Assembly: GCA_001464665.1 (NCBI GenBank)
Contig: LNDP01000014.1
Coordinates: 310,001 to 374,000, forward strand
Source: Acidobacteria bacterium Ga0074141
Lineage (GTDB): Bacteria > Acidobacteriota > Blastocatellia > Pyrinomonadales > Pyrinomonadaceae
Reading direction: 5' to 3'
DNA length: 64,000 bases
The translations under genes and the position numbers were made by a program. Under the pieces are notes generated by a model that worked only from the letters and a program-made list of their open reading frames with translations, was not told the origin of the DNA and made no database searches. Of this stretch, positions 26,359-36,505 are shown in pieces (the stretch's first letter is position 1; each line of letters opens with the position of its first letter).

Positions 26359-27095
26359 CGGCTTTCACCTCCGCCACGATTGGCCGGGTTAAGGGCTTCG
26401 GAACTCTGCCGGTAACTTTGCTCGGCGATCTGCAGGCTCTTGTTATAAACATCCGTAAGCGTTCCGTCTGCCGAGACGCCCTGGCTTATGAAAAGAAACG
26501 CGAAAGCGAGCATCATAGCAACCGGAGCGAGCTGCGGTATCGGCAAAGGTATCCGGATCCCTGAGATCGCGTCCCATAGCCGCGAGGCAAGCGACGGGCC
26601 TTTAACTTTTACCTGTGCGGCTTCCGAGGTTGCCGCAAAGATCCTTTGGTGAAGTCCGGCTGGAACCGGAAGCTCATCGAGCTTAAATTCAACAACTGTC
26701 GCGAGCGAGCGAACAACCATTCCCGGAAGATCCGTGCAATCATCGCAAAGTGCCGCGTGCCGCTCCCAGCGATGGAAAACGCCTGCAGGAAGAAACCCGT
26801 CGAGATAATCGGTCAGGTGTTCTTCGAATTCGTTGCAGACCATGTTCGCCTCGGGCAGCGTCCGTTCGAGGATCTTTGCTTCAAGCGGTGTAAGAGCCGG
26901 TAAAGCCTCGCTGAGCGAGTGGCAGGCGGCGATCGAATCTTTGACGTCGTTGAGGAGAGAGTGGCAGAGCGGGCACTGGAGAGCGTGGGCGGCCGCCGAC
27001 ATGTAAGTCGCCGAGTTCAGCTGCTTTTCGACGAAATCAGATAGATTTTCCTCGAAGGTGCTGCAGTTCATTGCCGCTTTCTGCTCCATAACCAT
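26355..27095 (-). CDS. Anti-sigma factor-like protein with two zinc-finger segments
   Basis: 246 aa. Two tandem copies of a ZAS-like pattern are visible: C-S-T-F-E-E-N-L with H-A-L-Q-C-P-L-C (residues about 10-44), and C-N-E-F-E-E-H-L with R-H-A-A-L-C-D-D-C (about 86-120). A membrane helix lies near 193-212, with a short extracytoplasmic tail. The gene follows the ECF sigma gene by 54 nt, which fits a membrane anti-sigma factor that holds the sigma factor in the cytoplasm. Starts at 27095 or 27089 are both possible. The zinc-finger duplication is unusual. Confidence 0.8.
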   Translation of the reverse strand: MVMEQKAAMNCSTFEENLSDFVEKQLNSATYMSAAAHALQCPLCHSLLNDVKDSIAACHSLSEALPALTPLEAKILERTLPEANMVCNEFEEHLTDYLDGFLPAGVFHRWERHAALCDDCTDLPGMVVRSLATVVEFKLDELPVPAGLHQRIFAATSEAAQVKVKGPSLASRLWDAISGIRIPLPIPQLAPVAMMLAFAFLFISQGVSADGTLTDVYNKSLQIAEQSYRQSSEALNPANRGGGESR

Positions 27096-27149
27096 GACCC
27101 CTTGTAAATTGAACGGTAAAAAGGACTTAATTTTGCCAAAGCAATTGCC

Positions 27150-27743
27150 TTAAACCGTCACGACCCTCATTCTCCTAAGTATCTTCGCTAATTCTATTCG
27201 TCCCCGATTGATCCTTGACTTCACTGTTCCTTCGGGAATTTGAAGAACATCAACTATCTCCTGATAAGTGAGTTCCTCGATATCGCGCAATATCACGCAT
27301 GTCTTAAGGTCCGGCGGCAGTTTGTTTATTCCGTCCTGAACCTGAGCCGCCAATTCACGCCGTTCCAACTCGCGATGAGCGGAGCCGCCGACGGCTCGGA
27401 GATGATAATGGTGGTCATCGACCGCCTCTGCCATCGAATTTTGCGGGTTACGCTGCCGATGGCGGTAATCATCGATTATCAAATTGCGGGCAAGCCGCAT
27501 CAGCCAATTGGCCAGATCGCCCTGCTTCGCGTCGTATTGATCGAGCGTTCGATAAATACGAATGAACACTTCCTGCGTCAGGTCTTCAGCAGCCTCCGGA
27601 TTTGAGGTAAAGCGATAGGCGAGGTTAAAGATCCGCCGCGAGAAGTGCGTTACGATCTCTTCCCACGCCGAACTGTCGCCTGAACTTGCTTTACGGGCTA
27701 GTTCGGGACCGTTCATTTCGACAGTCGCTTTAAGTGCTCCCAA
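27150..27743 (-). CDS. ECF-type RNA polymerase sigma factor
   Basis: Sigma-70 family factor with only regions 2 and 4. Region 2 contains N-P-E-A-A-E-D-L-T-Q-E-V-F and N-W-L-M-R-L-A-R-N; region 4 contains L-P-P-D-L-K-T-C and the helix-turn-helix T-Y-Q-E-I-V-D-V-L-Q-I-P-E-G-T-V-K-S-R. I choose TTG 27743 (197 aa) because AGGAGAGG lies 11 nt upstream; ATG 27716 (188 aa) is the alternative. The frame is open further upstream to 27809 but that stretch resembles promoter DNA. The anti-sigma gene follows directly. Confidence 0.88.
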   Translation of the reverse strand: MGALKATVEMNGPELARKASSGDSSAWEEIVTHFSRRIFNLAYRFTSNPEAAEDLTQEVFIRIYRTLDQYDAKQGDLANWLMRLARNLIIDDYRHRQRNPQNSMAEAVDDHHYHLRAVGGSAHRELERRELAAQVQDGINKLPPDLKTCVILRDIEELTYQEIVDVLQIPEGTVKSRINRGRIELAKILRRMRVVTV

Positions 27744-27816
27744 GGCTATTTGTTCCTCTCCTGACGTTGCTCTAAAAAAGCAACAAGGCCTAAAGCCGGG
27801 CCATGTCAATGTGGGA

Positions 27817-27844
27817 TTACGACCGCGGCGGTGGTAATGTTCCC
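27817..27844 (-). promoter_or_regulatory. Candidate ECF-dependent promoter of the sigma operon
   Basis: On the minus strand GGGAACATT is followed, 16 nt after GGAAC, by TCGTAA. This resembles the -35 GGAAC / -10 TCnnA layout of sigma-E-like ECF promoters and would allow autoregulation, with transcription starting some 65 nt before the sigma start codon. It is a sequence resemblance only. Confidence 0.35.
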
Positions 27845-27955
27845 AAAATCGTCAAATTGTTTAGGGTTCGCGAGGTTCGCAATTACGAGGATATTACTGT
27901 ATTTTTATCGTTTCGTCATTGCGGCGGAGCGGCCCCGTTGATGCGGGGCTTTATA

Positions 27956-29053
27956 ATGAATTCGGCTTTGAACTATTTTCGACGCAATCTTAATTTCTTC
28001 CTTCTGCTCGCGGTCGCGATCCTAATACTTTGGTATTTCGGAAAGGACCTTGACTGGCAGCAGGTGCAGACCGCATTTCGGGCGGCGGATCCGCTTTTAC
28101 TCGGCATCTCGGTGCTCATTATCTGTCTCGGTTATTTTCTGCGAGCGGTAAGATGGCAGGTGCTTCTCGCCCCGATAACGGAGACTAACCTCAAAGAGCT
28201 TTTTGCGACGACGACGGTCGGCTTTGCGGCGATCTTTCTGGTCGGGCGTGCGGGCGAGATCGTCCGGCCGATGTGGCTTCCGATGCGCGACAAGCGTGTC
28301 CGGCCTTCGGCGGCATTGGTGACACTCGGGCTTGAGCGGATATTTGACCTCGCTGCCCTGGCAATACTTTTTGCGGCAAATCTGGTTTGGTTCACGCCGC
28401 CCGCAGGCAGGGAAGAGCAGTTTGCGAACGTCGCTCTGGCGGGCTATCTAATGCTTGCCGCCGTTGTGGTCGGTTTCGCATTGCTCTTCGTGTACCAGCA
28501 CGTCGCCGAATGGGCTATAGAGGTGGTGGGCGACCTTACCGACCGAAAGTTCATTCCGGCCCGCCTTCGCAAGATAATTCTCAGCCTGATGCGGCAGCTT
28601 GCCGCGGCACTTGCGATCTTGAAGAATTGGCGACAGGCGGCATTGGCGTCGTTTTGGACGCTCTCGCTCTGGTTCGCGATCGCCTTGCCGACGTGGTTCG
28701 TCCTGCTCGCCTTCGATCTTCCGGTGACGTTCAGCGATTCGCTTTTCATAATGGGCTTTGCTGTCGTGAGCTCGGTCGTCCCGACGCCCGGCGGTGCTGC
28801 CGGGGCATTTCATACTGCAACTGCTGCGAGCCTGCTTTTCCTAAAACCCGACATTCGAAACGAAGATGCTGCGGCGATGTCGATCGCGATGCACCTTGTT
28901 TATTTTGCTCCCGCACTGCTCTTCGGGATATATTACTTTGTCCACGGGGACATCAGCCTTGAGCGGTTTCGCGGCCTTCTCTCAAGCGAGCACGCCGTTG
29001 AGGAGATCGAATCGGAAGCGCCGAACTCGGCGGAAACAGATCGACAGGAGTAA
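27956..29053 (+). CDS. Flippase-like membrane protein (LPG synthase TM-region family)
   Basis: 365 aa from ATG 27956, with about eight hydrophobic segments and motifs typical of the UPF0104/AglD-type family: R-A-V-R-W, R-A-G-E-I-V-R-P, E-R-I-F-D and P-T-P-G-G-A-A-G-A-F-H. Members are thought to move lipid-linked substrates or to be the membrane part of lysylphosphatidylglycerol synthases; no synthase domain is present here. The frame is open 51 codons further upstream but that stretch has no coding character. A GC hairpin sits just before the start codon. nrdR begins 6 nt after its stop. Confidence 0.85.
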   Translation: MNSALNYFRRNLNFFLLLAVAILILWYFGKDLDWQQVQTAFRAADPLLLGISVLIICLGYFLRAVRWQVLLAPITETNLKELFATTTVGFAAIFLVGRAGEIVRPMWLPMRDKRVRPSAALVTLGLERIFDLAALAILFAANLVWFTPPAGREEQFANVALAGYLMLAAVVVGFALLFVYQHVAEWAIEVVGDLTDRKFIPARLRKIILSLMRQLAAALAILKNWRQAALASFWTLSLWFAIALPTWFVLLAFDLPVTFSDSLFIMGFAVVSSVVPTPGGAAGAFHTATAASLLFLKPDIRNEDAAAMSIAMHLVYFAPALLFGIYYFVHGDISLERFRGLLSSEHAVEEIESEAPNSAETDRQE

Positions 29054-29059
29054 TGGAAG

Positions 29060-29560
29060 ATGCGATGTCCCTATTGCGGCTACCTTAAAGACAAGGTCGT
29101 AGATTCGCGTGAAGCGAAGGATGGCGACCTCATCCGCCGTCGGCGCGAGTGCCTTGAGTGCAATCGGCGGTTCACGTCCTATGAGCGGATCGACGAGATA
29201 CCGTTCATGGTCGTGAAAAAGGACGGGAAACGAGCGCCGTTTGACCGAAATAAGGTAATGGCCGGGCTTCTGCGGGCCTGCGAAAAGCGGCCGGTCTCGA
29301 CGCTTCAGCTCGAGGCCATAGTGAATGAGGCCGAGCGCAAGGTGCAGGACGCAGCCGAACGCGAGCTCGCGACCAATGAGATCGGAAAGCTGATAATGCG
29401 GCGGCTCAAGGAACTCGACAAGGTCGCCTACGTCCGATTTGCATCCGTATATCTGGAATTTGAGGATGTAACGGCCTTTATGACCGAGCTTAAGAATTTG
29501 GTCCAGTCGCGGGAGATGACGACGGCGGCTGCGGCCGTGAAAAAGAAAAAGAAGAAGTAG
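29060..29560 (+). CDS. nrdR: Transcriptional repressor NrdR
   Basis: Represses ribonucleotide reductase genes when dATP/ATP binds. The N-terminal zinc ribbon uses Cys3, Cys6, Cys31 and Cys34, with V-D-S-R and R-R-R-R-E-C-L-E-C between; an ATP-cone covers about residues 49-139. The C-terminus ends in K-K-K-K-K-K after an alanine stretch, a small extension (166 aa). No nrd gene is in the window, so targets lie elsewhere. The stop codon overlaps a short palindrome at 29559-29578. Confidence 0.96.
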   Translation: MRCPYCGYLKDKVVDSREAKDGDLIRRRRECLECNRRFTSYERIDEIPFMVVKKDGKRAPFDRNKVMAGLLRACEKRPVSTLQLEAIVNEAERKVQDAAERELATNEIGKLIMRRLKELDKVAYVRFASVYLEFEDVTAFMTELKNLVQSREMTTAAAAVKKKKKK

Positions 29561-29666
29561 GGCAGAATTTTCTGTCCTACGCGTTGTAGATCAAGCGGCT
29601 TTCGGCAGCGACCGGGGGCCGTTTCGTCGTTGCCCTTTCATCGGCCACGGCGTAACATTGAGGTTT

Positions 29667-32081
<2,415 letters not shown>

Positions 32082-32115
32082 CTTTCGCAGGTATTCGTCG
32101 GTGTTTAACACATCG

Positions 32116-32145
32116 TTGACCCGAAACGGGAGATTGTGTTAGATT
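32116..32145 (+). promoter_or_regulatory. Sigma-70-like promoter of the transglycosylase gene
   Basis: TTGACC at 32116-32121 and TAGATT at 32140-32145 with 18-nt spacing. The transcript would begin near 32152 and carry a leader of about 110 nt containing small hairpins (GGCAAGTGTGCC at 32156-32167 and GGCAGTATCTGCC at 32225-32237). Confidence 0.5.
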
Positions 32146-32261
32146 TTAAGCTGAGGGCAAGTGTGCCTTTTAAGCCGCAAGGTTGAGGAACTTTTTCGCC
32201 CTGCTTGCGTTTTAATATAGAGACGGCAGTATCTGCCGGGTTTTACGAACGAGAATTATTG

Positions 32262-34025
32262 ATGAATTCATTTATTTCACGATCTCTACTTTTGGTTTTT
32301 CTTGTTGGAACTTTGGTAGGTGCGGAGGCAACTGCGCAGACCCGCGAGGTTCAGAACGCGAGGGAAGCGGTCAACAAGATACTCGACGAATCAGGCAAGC
32401 ACTTCCGCGAAGGGCTCACCGCACTCAAAGCCAACCGCCGCCAGGATTCAGGCCAGAACTTTGATAAGTCCGTCGAGGTTTTCCTTTCATCAGCAATAAA
32501 TATTCAGACCGACGGCCGGCTTCAGACCTGCTATAGCCAGATCCTTGAAACGGTTTATCGAATCGAGTTTCCGACCGCCGCAAGGCAGCCGCAGATCCGC
32601 AGCCTCGCCGTAAGCTGCGGTTGGCAGTGGAACGATGTCGATCTCGGGCTCGCCGACGAAGTGACCGCATTGGTCGCACAGGTTAAGAACACAGATGCTT
32701 CGGCACAGCAGTCAGAAATGCCGAGCGGCGATCTTGTCGGATTCAGCTCGCAGGAGTTCGAACCCTCGCCGCTTGACGAGCTTTCAAAGCTTGAGCTGCT
32801 TCCGGAAGAGCTCGTCATCGAAGGAAGCCCGGAAGCCTCGCAGCAGTATCAATATATTCAGTACGCGGTTTCGAATCGGTCGCTTGGATTTTCGTTCCAG
32901 GTACACCCGATGATCCAGCAGTACATCAATTACTACCGCGGCCGCGGACGGCGAACGATGGAGATCGGGCTTTACCGCTCCGGAATGTTCATGTCGATGG
33001 CCCGCCGCATTTTCCGCGAAGAGGGGATTCCTGAAAATGTCGCGTGGCTCGGCCAGGTAGAAAGTGCCTGGAAGCCGAGCGCGATGTCGCACATGGCTGC
33101 GTCAGGACTTTGGCAGTTCATCCCCGGCACCGGTAGTCGCTTTGGACTTCGCCGGACGGCCTATGTTGACGAGCGAAATAGCTTTGAAGAAGCGACGCGT
33201 GCCTCTGCCCGTTACCTGAAGTTCCTTTTCAACCGCTACAACAATTGGGAACTCGCGATGGCGGGCTACAACTGCGGCGAAGGCAACGTTGACCGTGCGA
33301 TCCGCCGTGCCGGCTCGGCAAACTTCTGGGCTGCGTACCCGTTCCTTCCGAAGGAAACACGAAACTATGTCCCGAACATTCTGGCGACGATCCTGATCGC
33401 GAACAACCCGGGCCAATACGGCTTTGGGCATGTTCGCCCGGCCCCGCCGCTCAGATATGATCGCATTCGCGTTCCGCCCTCGACCAATCTCGGGCTGATC
33501 GCTCAGGCGTCGGATACAACAGTGCAGTATCTTCGGTATCTGAACCCGCACCTACGGACGAATTCAACGCCGCCGGAGCCGTACATCGTTAATGTACCGC
33601 CGGGCAAGGCAAATGAGGTCGTGGCGGTCTTCCGGCGACTTCCGGCAACGAAGATCAACAACACTTCGCTCGCAAATTCGGTCCGCGGCGAGACTTGGGA
33701 ATCTATCTCGAACCGTACGGGAATCAGCGTTGCCGAGCTAATGTCGGCAAATCCCGGAATGCGTGTTCCCTCGGGCAAGGTGCTCGTGCCCGTGAACGCA
33801 AACAATGCCGGCCGCGTGCAGGCAACGAGCTACTCGCGCCCGACCTCGCAGCGGCAAACAGTCGCATCAAGCCAGTTCACGGTCGTCAAGGCTCAAGCCG
33901 GTGATACCGTCACAAAACTTGCTCAACGAGTTGGTGTGGACGCAGTCGAGATCGCAAAGATCAACGGCCTGCTGCCGAATTCAGTACTCGGTGCCGGCCG
34001 CGAGATAAAGATTCCGGCCAAATAA
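32262..34025 (+). CDS. MltD-like lytic transglycosylase with LysM repeats
   Basis: Cleaves peptidoglycan glycan strands with 1,6-anhydro product formation. From ATG 32262 there are 587 aa: signal peptide ending near A-T-A-Q, an N-terminal helical region of unknown role, the SLT domain with catalytic Glu267 in V-E-S-A-W-K-P-S followed by G-L-W-Q-F-I-P-G-T and A-G-Y-N-C-G-E-G, and a C-terminal part with LysM-like repeats (G-E-T-W-E-S-I-S near 490, and V-K-A-Q-A-G-D-T-V near 545). The frame is open upstream of 32262 but the signal peptide fixes the start. A terminator follows. Confidence 0.92.
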   Translation: MNSFISRSLLLVFLVGTLVGAEATAQTREVQNAREAVNKILDESGKHFREGLTALKANRRQDSGQNFDKSVEVFLSSAINIQTDGRLQTCYSQILETVYRIEFPTAARQPQIRSLAVSCGWQWNDVDLGLADEVTALVAQVKNTDASAQQSEMPSGDLVGFSSQEFEPSPLDELSKLELLPEELVIEGSPEASQQYQYIQYAVSNRSLGFSFQVHPMIQQYINYYRGRGRRTMEIGLYRSGMFMSMARRIFREEGIPENVAWLGQVESAWKPSAMSHMAASGLWQFIPGTGSRFGLRRTAYVDERNSFEEATRASARYLKFLFNRYNNWELAMAGYNCGEGNVDRAIRRAGSANFWAAYPFLPKETRNYVPNILATILIANNPGQYGFGHVRPAPPLRYDRIRVPPSTNLGLIAQASDTTVQYLRYLNPHLRTNSTPPEPYIVNVPPGKANEVVAVFRRLPATKINNTSLANSVRGETWESISNRTGISVAELMSANPGMRVPSGKVLVPVNANNAGRVQATSYSRPTSQRQTVASSQFTVVKAQAGDTVTKLAQRVGVDAVEIAKINGLLPNSVLGAGREIKIPAK

Positions 34026-34052
34026 ACGTTTGACCTCCTCCGAAATTGATCA

Positions 34053-34083
34053 CGCCGGGTTATTATTAGCCCGGCTTTTTTTC
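34053..34083 (+). terminator. Rho-independent terminator after the transglycosylase gene
   Basis: GCCGGG / CCCGGC stem around a ten-base AT-rich loop, then seven T. Its T-run ends two bases before the GTG start of the next gene. Confidence 0.88.
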
Positions 34084-34084
34084 T

Positions 34085-35011
34085 GTGAAGATCTGGATCA
34101 CGAAAAACTCAGAGGTGACCGTCCACGAGCAGATCGTGACGCAGGTCCGTGTCGGGATAACTTCCGGCGATCTTAAACCCGGCGATAGAATTCCGAGCGC
34201 CCGCGAGATCGCCCGTCGTTTTGGGATCCATGCGAACACAGTGACCGCGGCTTACCGCGAACTCGCGGCCTCGGGCGATATCGATCTCAGACGCGGGAGC
34301 GGGACGTTCGTCGCGGAGGCGGGCAGCGAACGATCTGTCGGGAAAGCCTCGCTCGATGCGATGGTCGCCGAACTTGGAGCGATGCTCGTTCGTTCGGGCC
34401 ACAGCCGGCGCGATGTTGCCGCCGCCTTCTCGCGATGGGCCGAGTCGTCGGGCGGAGCGATCCATCTGATCGAGCCCAATGACGGGCTGTTTCGTCTGCT
34501 TGCTTTCGAGATTGCGAACGCGCTTGGCTGCAGCGTCGAGCGGTGCGGTCCCGATGAGGTTGCGTCGCTGCTCGCCGCCGGCAAGTTCGTCGCGGCTCTG
34601 CCCGATGAGCTTGCAAAGCTTAATGGCGAAATTGCGAGTGAGAAACGCGTCCAAGTTCTTCGTGCGAACTCGATCCCGCAAGCACTTTCCGGTCATCCGA
34701 AGCCTTCGAGCGAGGAGCTGATCGGCGTCGTCTCGGAATGGGACGATTTCGCTTCCTTCGCCCGCGTTTATCTCGCAGCGGCCGGAATCGACATCGAAGC
34801 TCTGGTCGTCCGTTCGTCAGCGGATGCTGAGTGGAAGCGGGACATCAGCTTATGCTCGATCGTTATATGTGATTCGGTCGCGGGGGCAATGCTCGGCAAT
34901 GACGAGCGGAAGCGCGTTTTCACGCTTATCTCGGTCCAAACACTTGAGGAGCTACGTGGATTCTTAAAGGATTTAGGTCCGGACGATCAGCCCTTGCCCG
35001 GTCGGGAGTGA
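34085..35011 (+). CDS. GntR-family regulator with long unrecognised C-terminal domain
   Basis: 308 aa starting at GTG 34085. The N-terminal winged helix-turn-helix (YtrA-like: V-H-E-Q-I-V-T-Q-V, G-D-L-K-P-G-D-R-I-P-S-A-R-E-I-A, H-A-N-T-V-T-A-A-Y-R-E-L, G-S-G-T-F-V) is standard. Unlike YtrA (about 130 aa) or MocR proteins, the remaining 225 residues form an alpha/beta domain that I cannot assign, perhaps a ligand-sensing fold. The start codon lies immediately after the T-run of the upstream terminator and has no ribosome site, so a short or leaderless transcript is likely. The 3' end overlaps the methyltransferase gene by 39 nt, tail to tail. Confidence 0.82.
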   Translation: MKIWITKNSEVTVHEQIVTQVRVGITSGDLKPGDRIPSAREIARRFGIHANTVTAAYRELAASGDIDLRRGSGTFVAEAGSERSVGKASLDAMVAELGAMLVRSGHSRRDVAAAFSRWAESSGGAIHLIEPNDGLFRLLAFEIANALGCSVERCGPDEVASLLAAGKFVAALPDELAKLNGEIASEKRVQVLRANSIPQALSGHPKPSSEELIGVVSEWDDFASFARVYLAAAGIDIEALVVRSSADAEWKRDISLCSIVICDSVAGAMLGNDERKRVFTLISVQTLEELRGFLKDLGPDDQPLPGRE

Positions 35012-35725
35012 CGCGATGGCAAAGCCGAGTTCCTTTGCGAGGGCGTCCATTGCTTCCTTCTGCGGCCGGTAACCGAAATAGGCGTAGTCATCCAGAAGAA
35101 CTATCCCGGCCTTTGTGACTCGCGGCCAGAGAGTTTGCAGGGCAGCGACCTCGGGAGCGGCGTGGTTCATATCAATGTGGAGGTACGCGATCGCTTCCGA
35201 ATCGATTTGGACAAGCGTATCCGGGACCGAGCCTTTGATCAGCTTAACGTTCTTCCACTCGGCAAAATTCTTTTCCACCGAAGCAAAGTCCGTTACGTAA
35301 AACTCTTCTTCAATGTGCTTCTGGTTTCGTTCGCGTTCAATCGCGTCGGACGCTTGGCCGGCGTCAATTCCTTCAAATGTATCAAGAAGATAAAAGGTCT
35401 TGCCAAGCGAATCCCAGTCAAGATAGTTCAGTATCGCCGAGCTCAAAAAGCCGCGGTTGACTCCGCATTCGACAAAATCACCATCCAGGCTCGCCGCCGT
35501 CCGGGCAGCCCATAGGCCAATGTGAACCCGCCAATGCCAGCCGTAATCCCCGGCCGCCGCCACGCCTCTTTGATAGGCAGCCTGAAAGCCGTCGTCCTTT
35601 AGAAAACTATGGTCGTGGATCGAGGCAAGGCCATCGGACTCGTAAATCTCCGCGTCCGCGGGAAGGCGAAATAGCCCTAAGCCTCGGTCATGCATTAGCC
35701 GTTTGATATAGCCTTTTACGCCCAT
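34973..35725 (-). CDS. TylF/MycF-like O-methyltransferase
   Basis: 250 aa from ATG 35725. The class I methyltransferase fold is seen in D-F-V-E-C-G-V-N-R-G-F-L-S, L-L-D-T-F-E-G-I and the metal-binding I-D-M-N-H-A and L-L-D-D-Y-A-Y motifs, the set typical of TylF-type sugar O-methyltransferases and their 'class I SAM-dependent' relatives. Substrate unknown. The frame is open upstream to 35917, overlapping the Rrf2 gene region, but 35725 fits the family start. The palindrome in front of the Rrf2 gene lies about 85 nt upstream and might affect this gene too. Confidence 0.82.
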   Translation of the reverse strand: MGVKGYIKRLMHDRGLGLFRLPADAEIYESDGLASIHDHSFLKDDGFQAAYQRGVAAAGDYGWHWRVHIGLWAARTAASLDGDFVECGVNRGFLSSAILNYLDWDSLGKTFYLLDTFEGIDAGQASDAIERERNQKHIEEEFYVTDFASVEKNFAEWKNVKLIKGSVPDTLVQIDSEAIAYLHIDMNHAAPEVAALQTLWPRVTKAGIVLLDDYAYFGYRPQKEAMDALAKELGFAIASLPTGQGLIVRT

Positions 35726-35791
35726 AAATTCACTTTTTGGTTTTCGATGCGGCCGTTGAGCAACGCAATATCCTCGCACTTCACGGCCCGC

Positions 35792-35828
35792 TTGACAAAT
35801 TCCGACATTGTAACTAATATCGTTACAG
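35792..35828 (+). promoter_or_regulatory. Rrf2 gene promoter with overlapping palindromic operator
   Basis: TTGACA (35792-35797), 17-nt spacing and TAATAT (35815-35820) make a near-perfect sigma-70 promoter. A perfect palindrome TGTAAC-N7-GTTACA at 35809-35827 spans the -10 box, so a bound repressor would block it. Transcription should start at about 35826-35828, right at the ATG (35829), so the message is leaderless or nearly so. The same palindrome recurs at 36275 and 40957. Confidence 0.75.
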
Positions 35829-36257
35829 ATGGCAGCCAACAGCCAATTTTCGATGGCAGTACACGTTCTCTCGATGCTTGCGGCGTCGAGGGATGAGAAC
35901 GTGAAGTCGGACTGCATCGCCGGGAGCGTGAATACGAATCCGGTCGTGATACGAAGGCTATTAGGTCAGCTTGCCCAAGCCGGTTTGGTCGTTTCCCAAT
36001 CGGGTTCGAATGGCGGCACCCGCCTGGCCAAATGCCCGAACGAGATAAATCTTGCGGACGTCTATTCGGCCGTTTCGTGTGGCGAGGTCTTTGCACTTCA
36101 CGCAAGGGAACCAAACAAGGATTGCCCGGTCGGGCGAAACATCGAAGCCGTGCTTTGCCATGTTCAAAAGCGGATCGATAGGACGATCGCCGAAACGCTT
36201 TCGTCCTACACGCTGGCAAATATATTCGACATGGTCGAAAAGGGAGCGGCAGCATAA
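35829..36257 (+). CDS. Rrf2-family transcriptional regulator
   Basis: 142 aa. The winged helix-turn-helix is at residues about 10-65 (F-S-M-A-V-H-V-L-S, N-P-V-V-I-R-R-L-L-G-Q-L, G-G-T-R-L-A). Three cysteines follow (G-E sector at 77, D-C-P-V-G-R near 97, and L-C-H-V near 107), but they are not in the C-x5-C-x5-C spacing of IscR/NsrR, so a cluster is doubtful; redox or thiol sensing as in YwnA-type members is possible. The promoter is overlapped by a palindrome that recurs near the thioredoxin genes, which suggests that this protein is the autoregulated repressor of a local redox regulon. Confidence 0.88.
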   Translation: MAANSQFSMAVHVLSMLAASRDENVKSDCIAGSVNTNPVVIRRLLGQLAQAGLVVSQSGSNGGTRLAKCPNEINLADVYSAVSCGEVFALHAREPNKDCPVGRNIEAVLCHVQKRIDRTIAETLSSYTLANIFDMVEKGAAA

Positions 36258-36274
36258 AAATTTTTGCACATATC

Positions 36275-36293
36275 TGTATCAGTAATAGTTACA
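36275..36293 (+). promoter_or_regulatory. Second Rrf2-type palindrome, upstream of thioredoxin-like gene
   Basis: TGTATC-N7-GTTACA, one mismatch from the operator before the Rrf2 gene. It lies 17 nt after the Rrf2 stop and 212 nt before the thioredoxin-like gene. A weak TTGCAC (36264) and TACAGT (36290) could be promoter boxes with long spacing, so promoter assignment is uncertain. Confidence 0.55.
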
Positions 36294-36333
36294 GTAGTGT
36301 TAATTCTTTAACGAGTAAGGGGCAGTATTTTTC

Positions 36334-36471
36334 ATGTTTTGGTGTTCTTTACAATGCGTATTTGAGAGGGTGATGACGGCTCCGGCCGTTCTGAACCTCT
36401 CGTCGGAGGTCGCGAAGGTCTTTCCGATCTTTCTCAAAGCGGCCGAACTGCTGAACCGGTTCGTTCAATGA
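36334..36471 (+). CDS. Possible small protein (45 aa)
   Basis: ATG 36334 to TGA 36471, with AAGGGG about 12 nt upstream. The second half from the internal ATG 36373 has the GC-rich third positions typical of coding DNA here (A-P-A-V-L-N-L-S-S-E-V-A-K-V-F) and forms an amphipathic helix. Either a true small gene of the regulon or the remnant of a longer one. No similarity recognised. Confidence 0.35.
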   Translation: MFWCSLQCVFERVMTAPAVLNLSSEVAKVFPIFLKAAELLNRFVQ

Positions 36472-36505
36472 GCCGGGGAAGTACCTGCACCTATGAGGTG
36501 TCTAA

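Noticed and set aside
27744-27809. Longer N-terminus of the ECF sigma factor
   Set aside because: The extra residues are Cys/Phe/Arg-rich and not sigma-like; the DNA looks like 5' leader with a hairpin and the internal TTG has a ribosome site.
32146-32261. Riboswitch in the leader of the MltD-like gene
   Set aside because: Only two small local hairpins; no known aptamer core seen.
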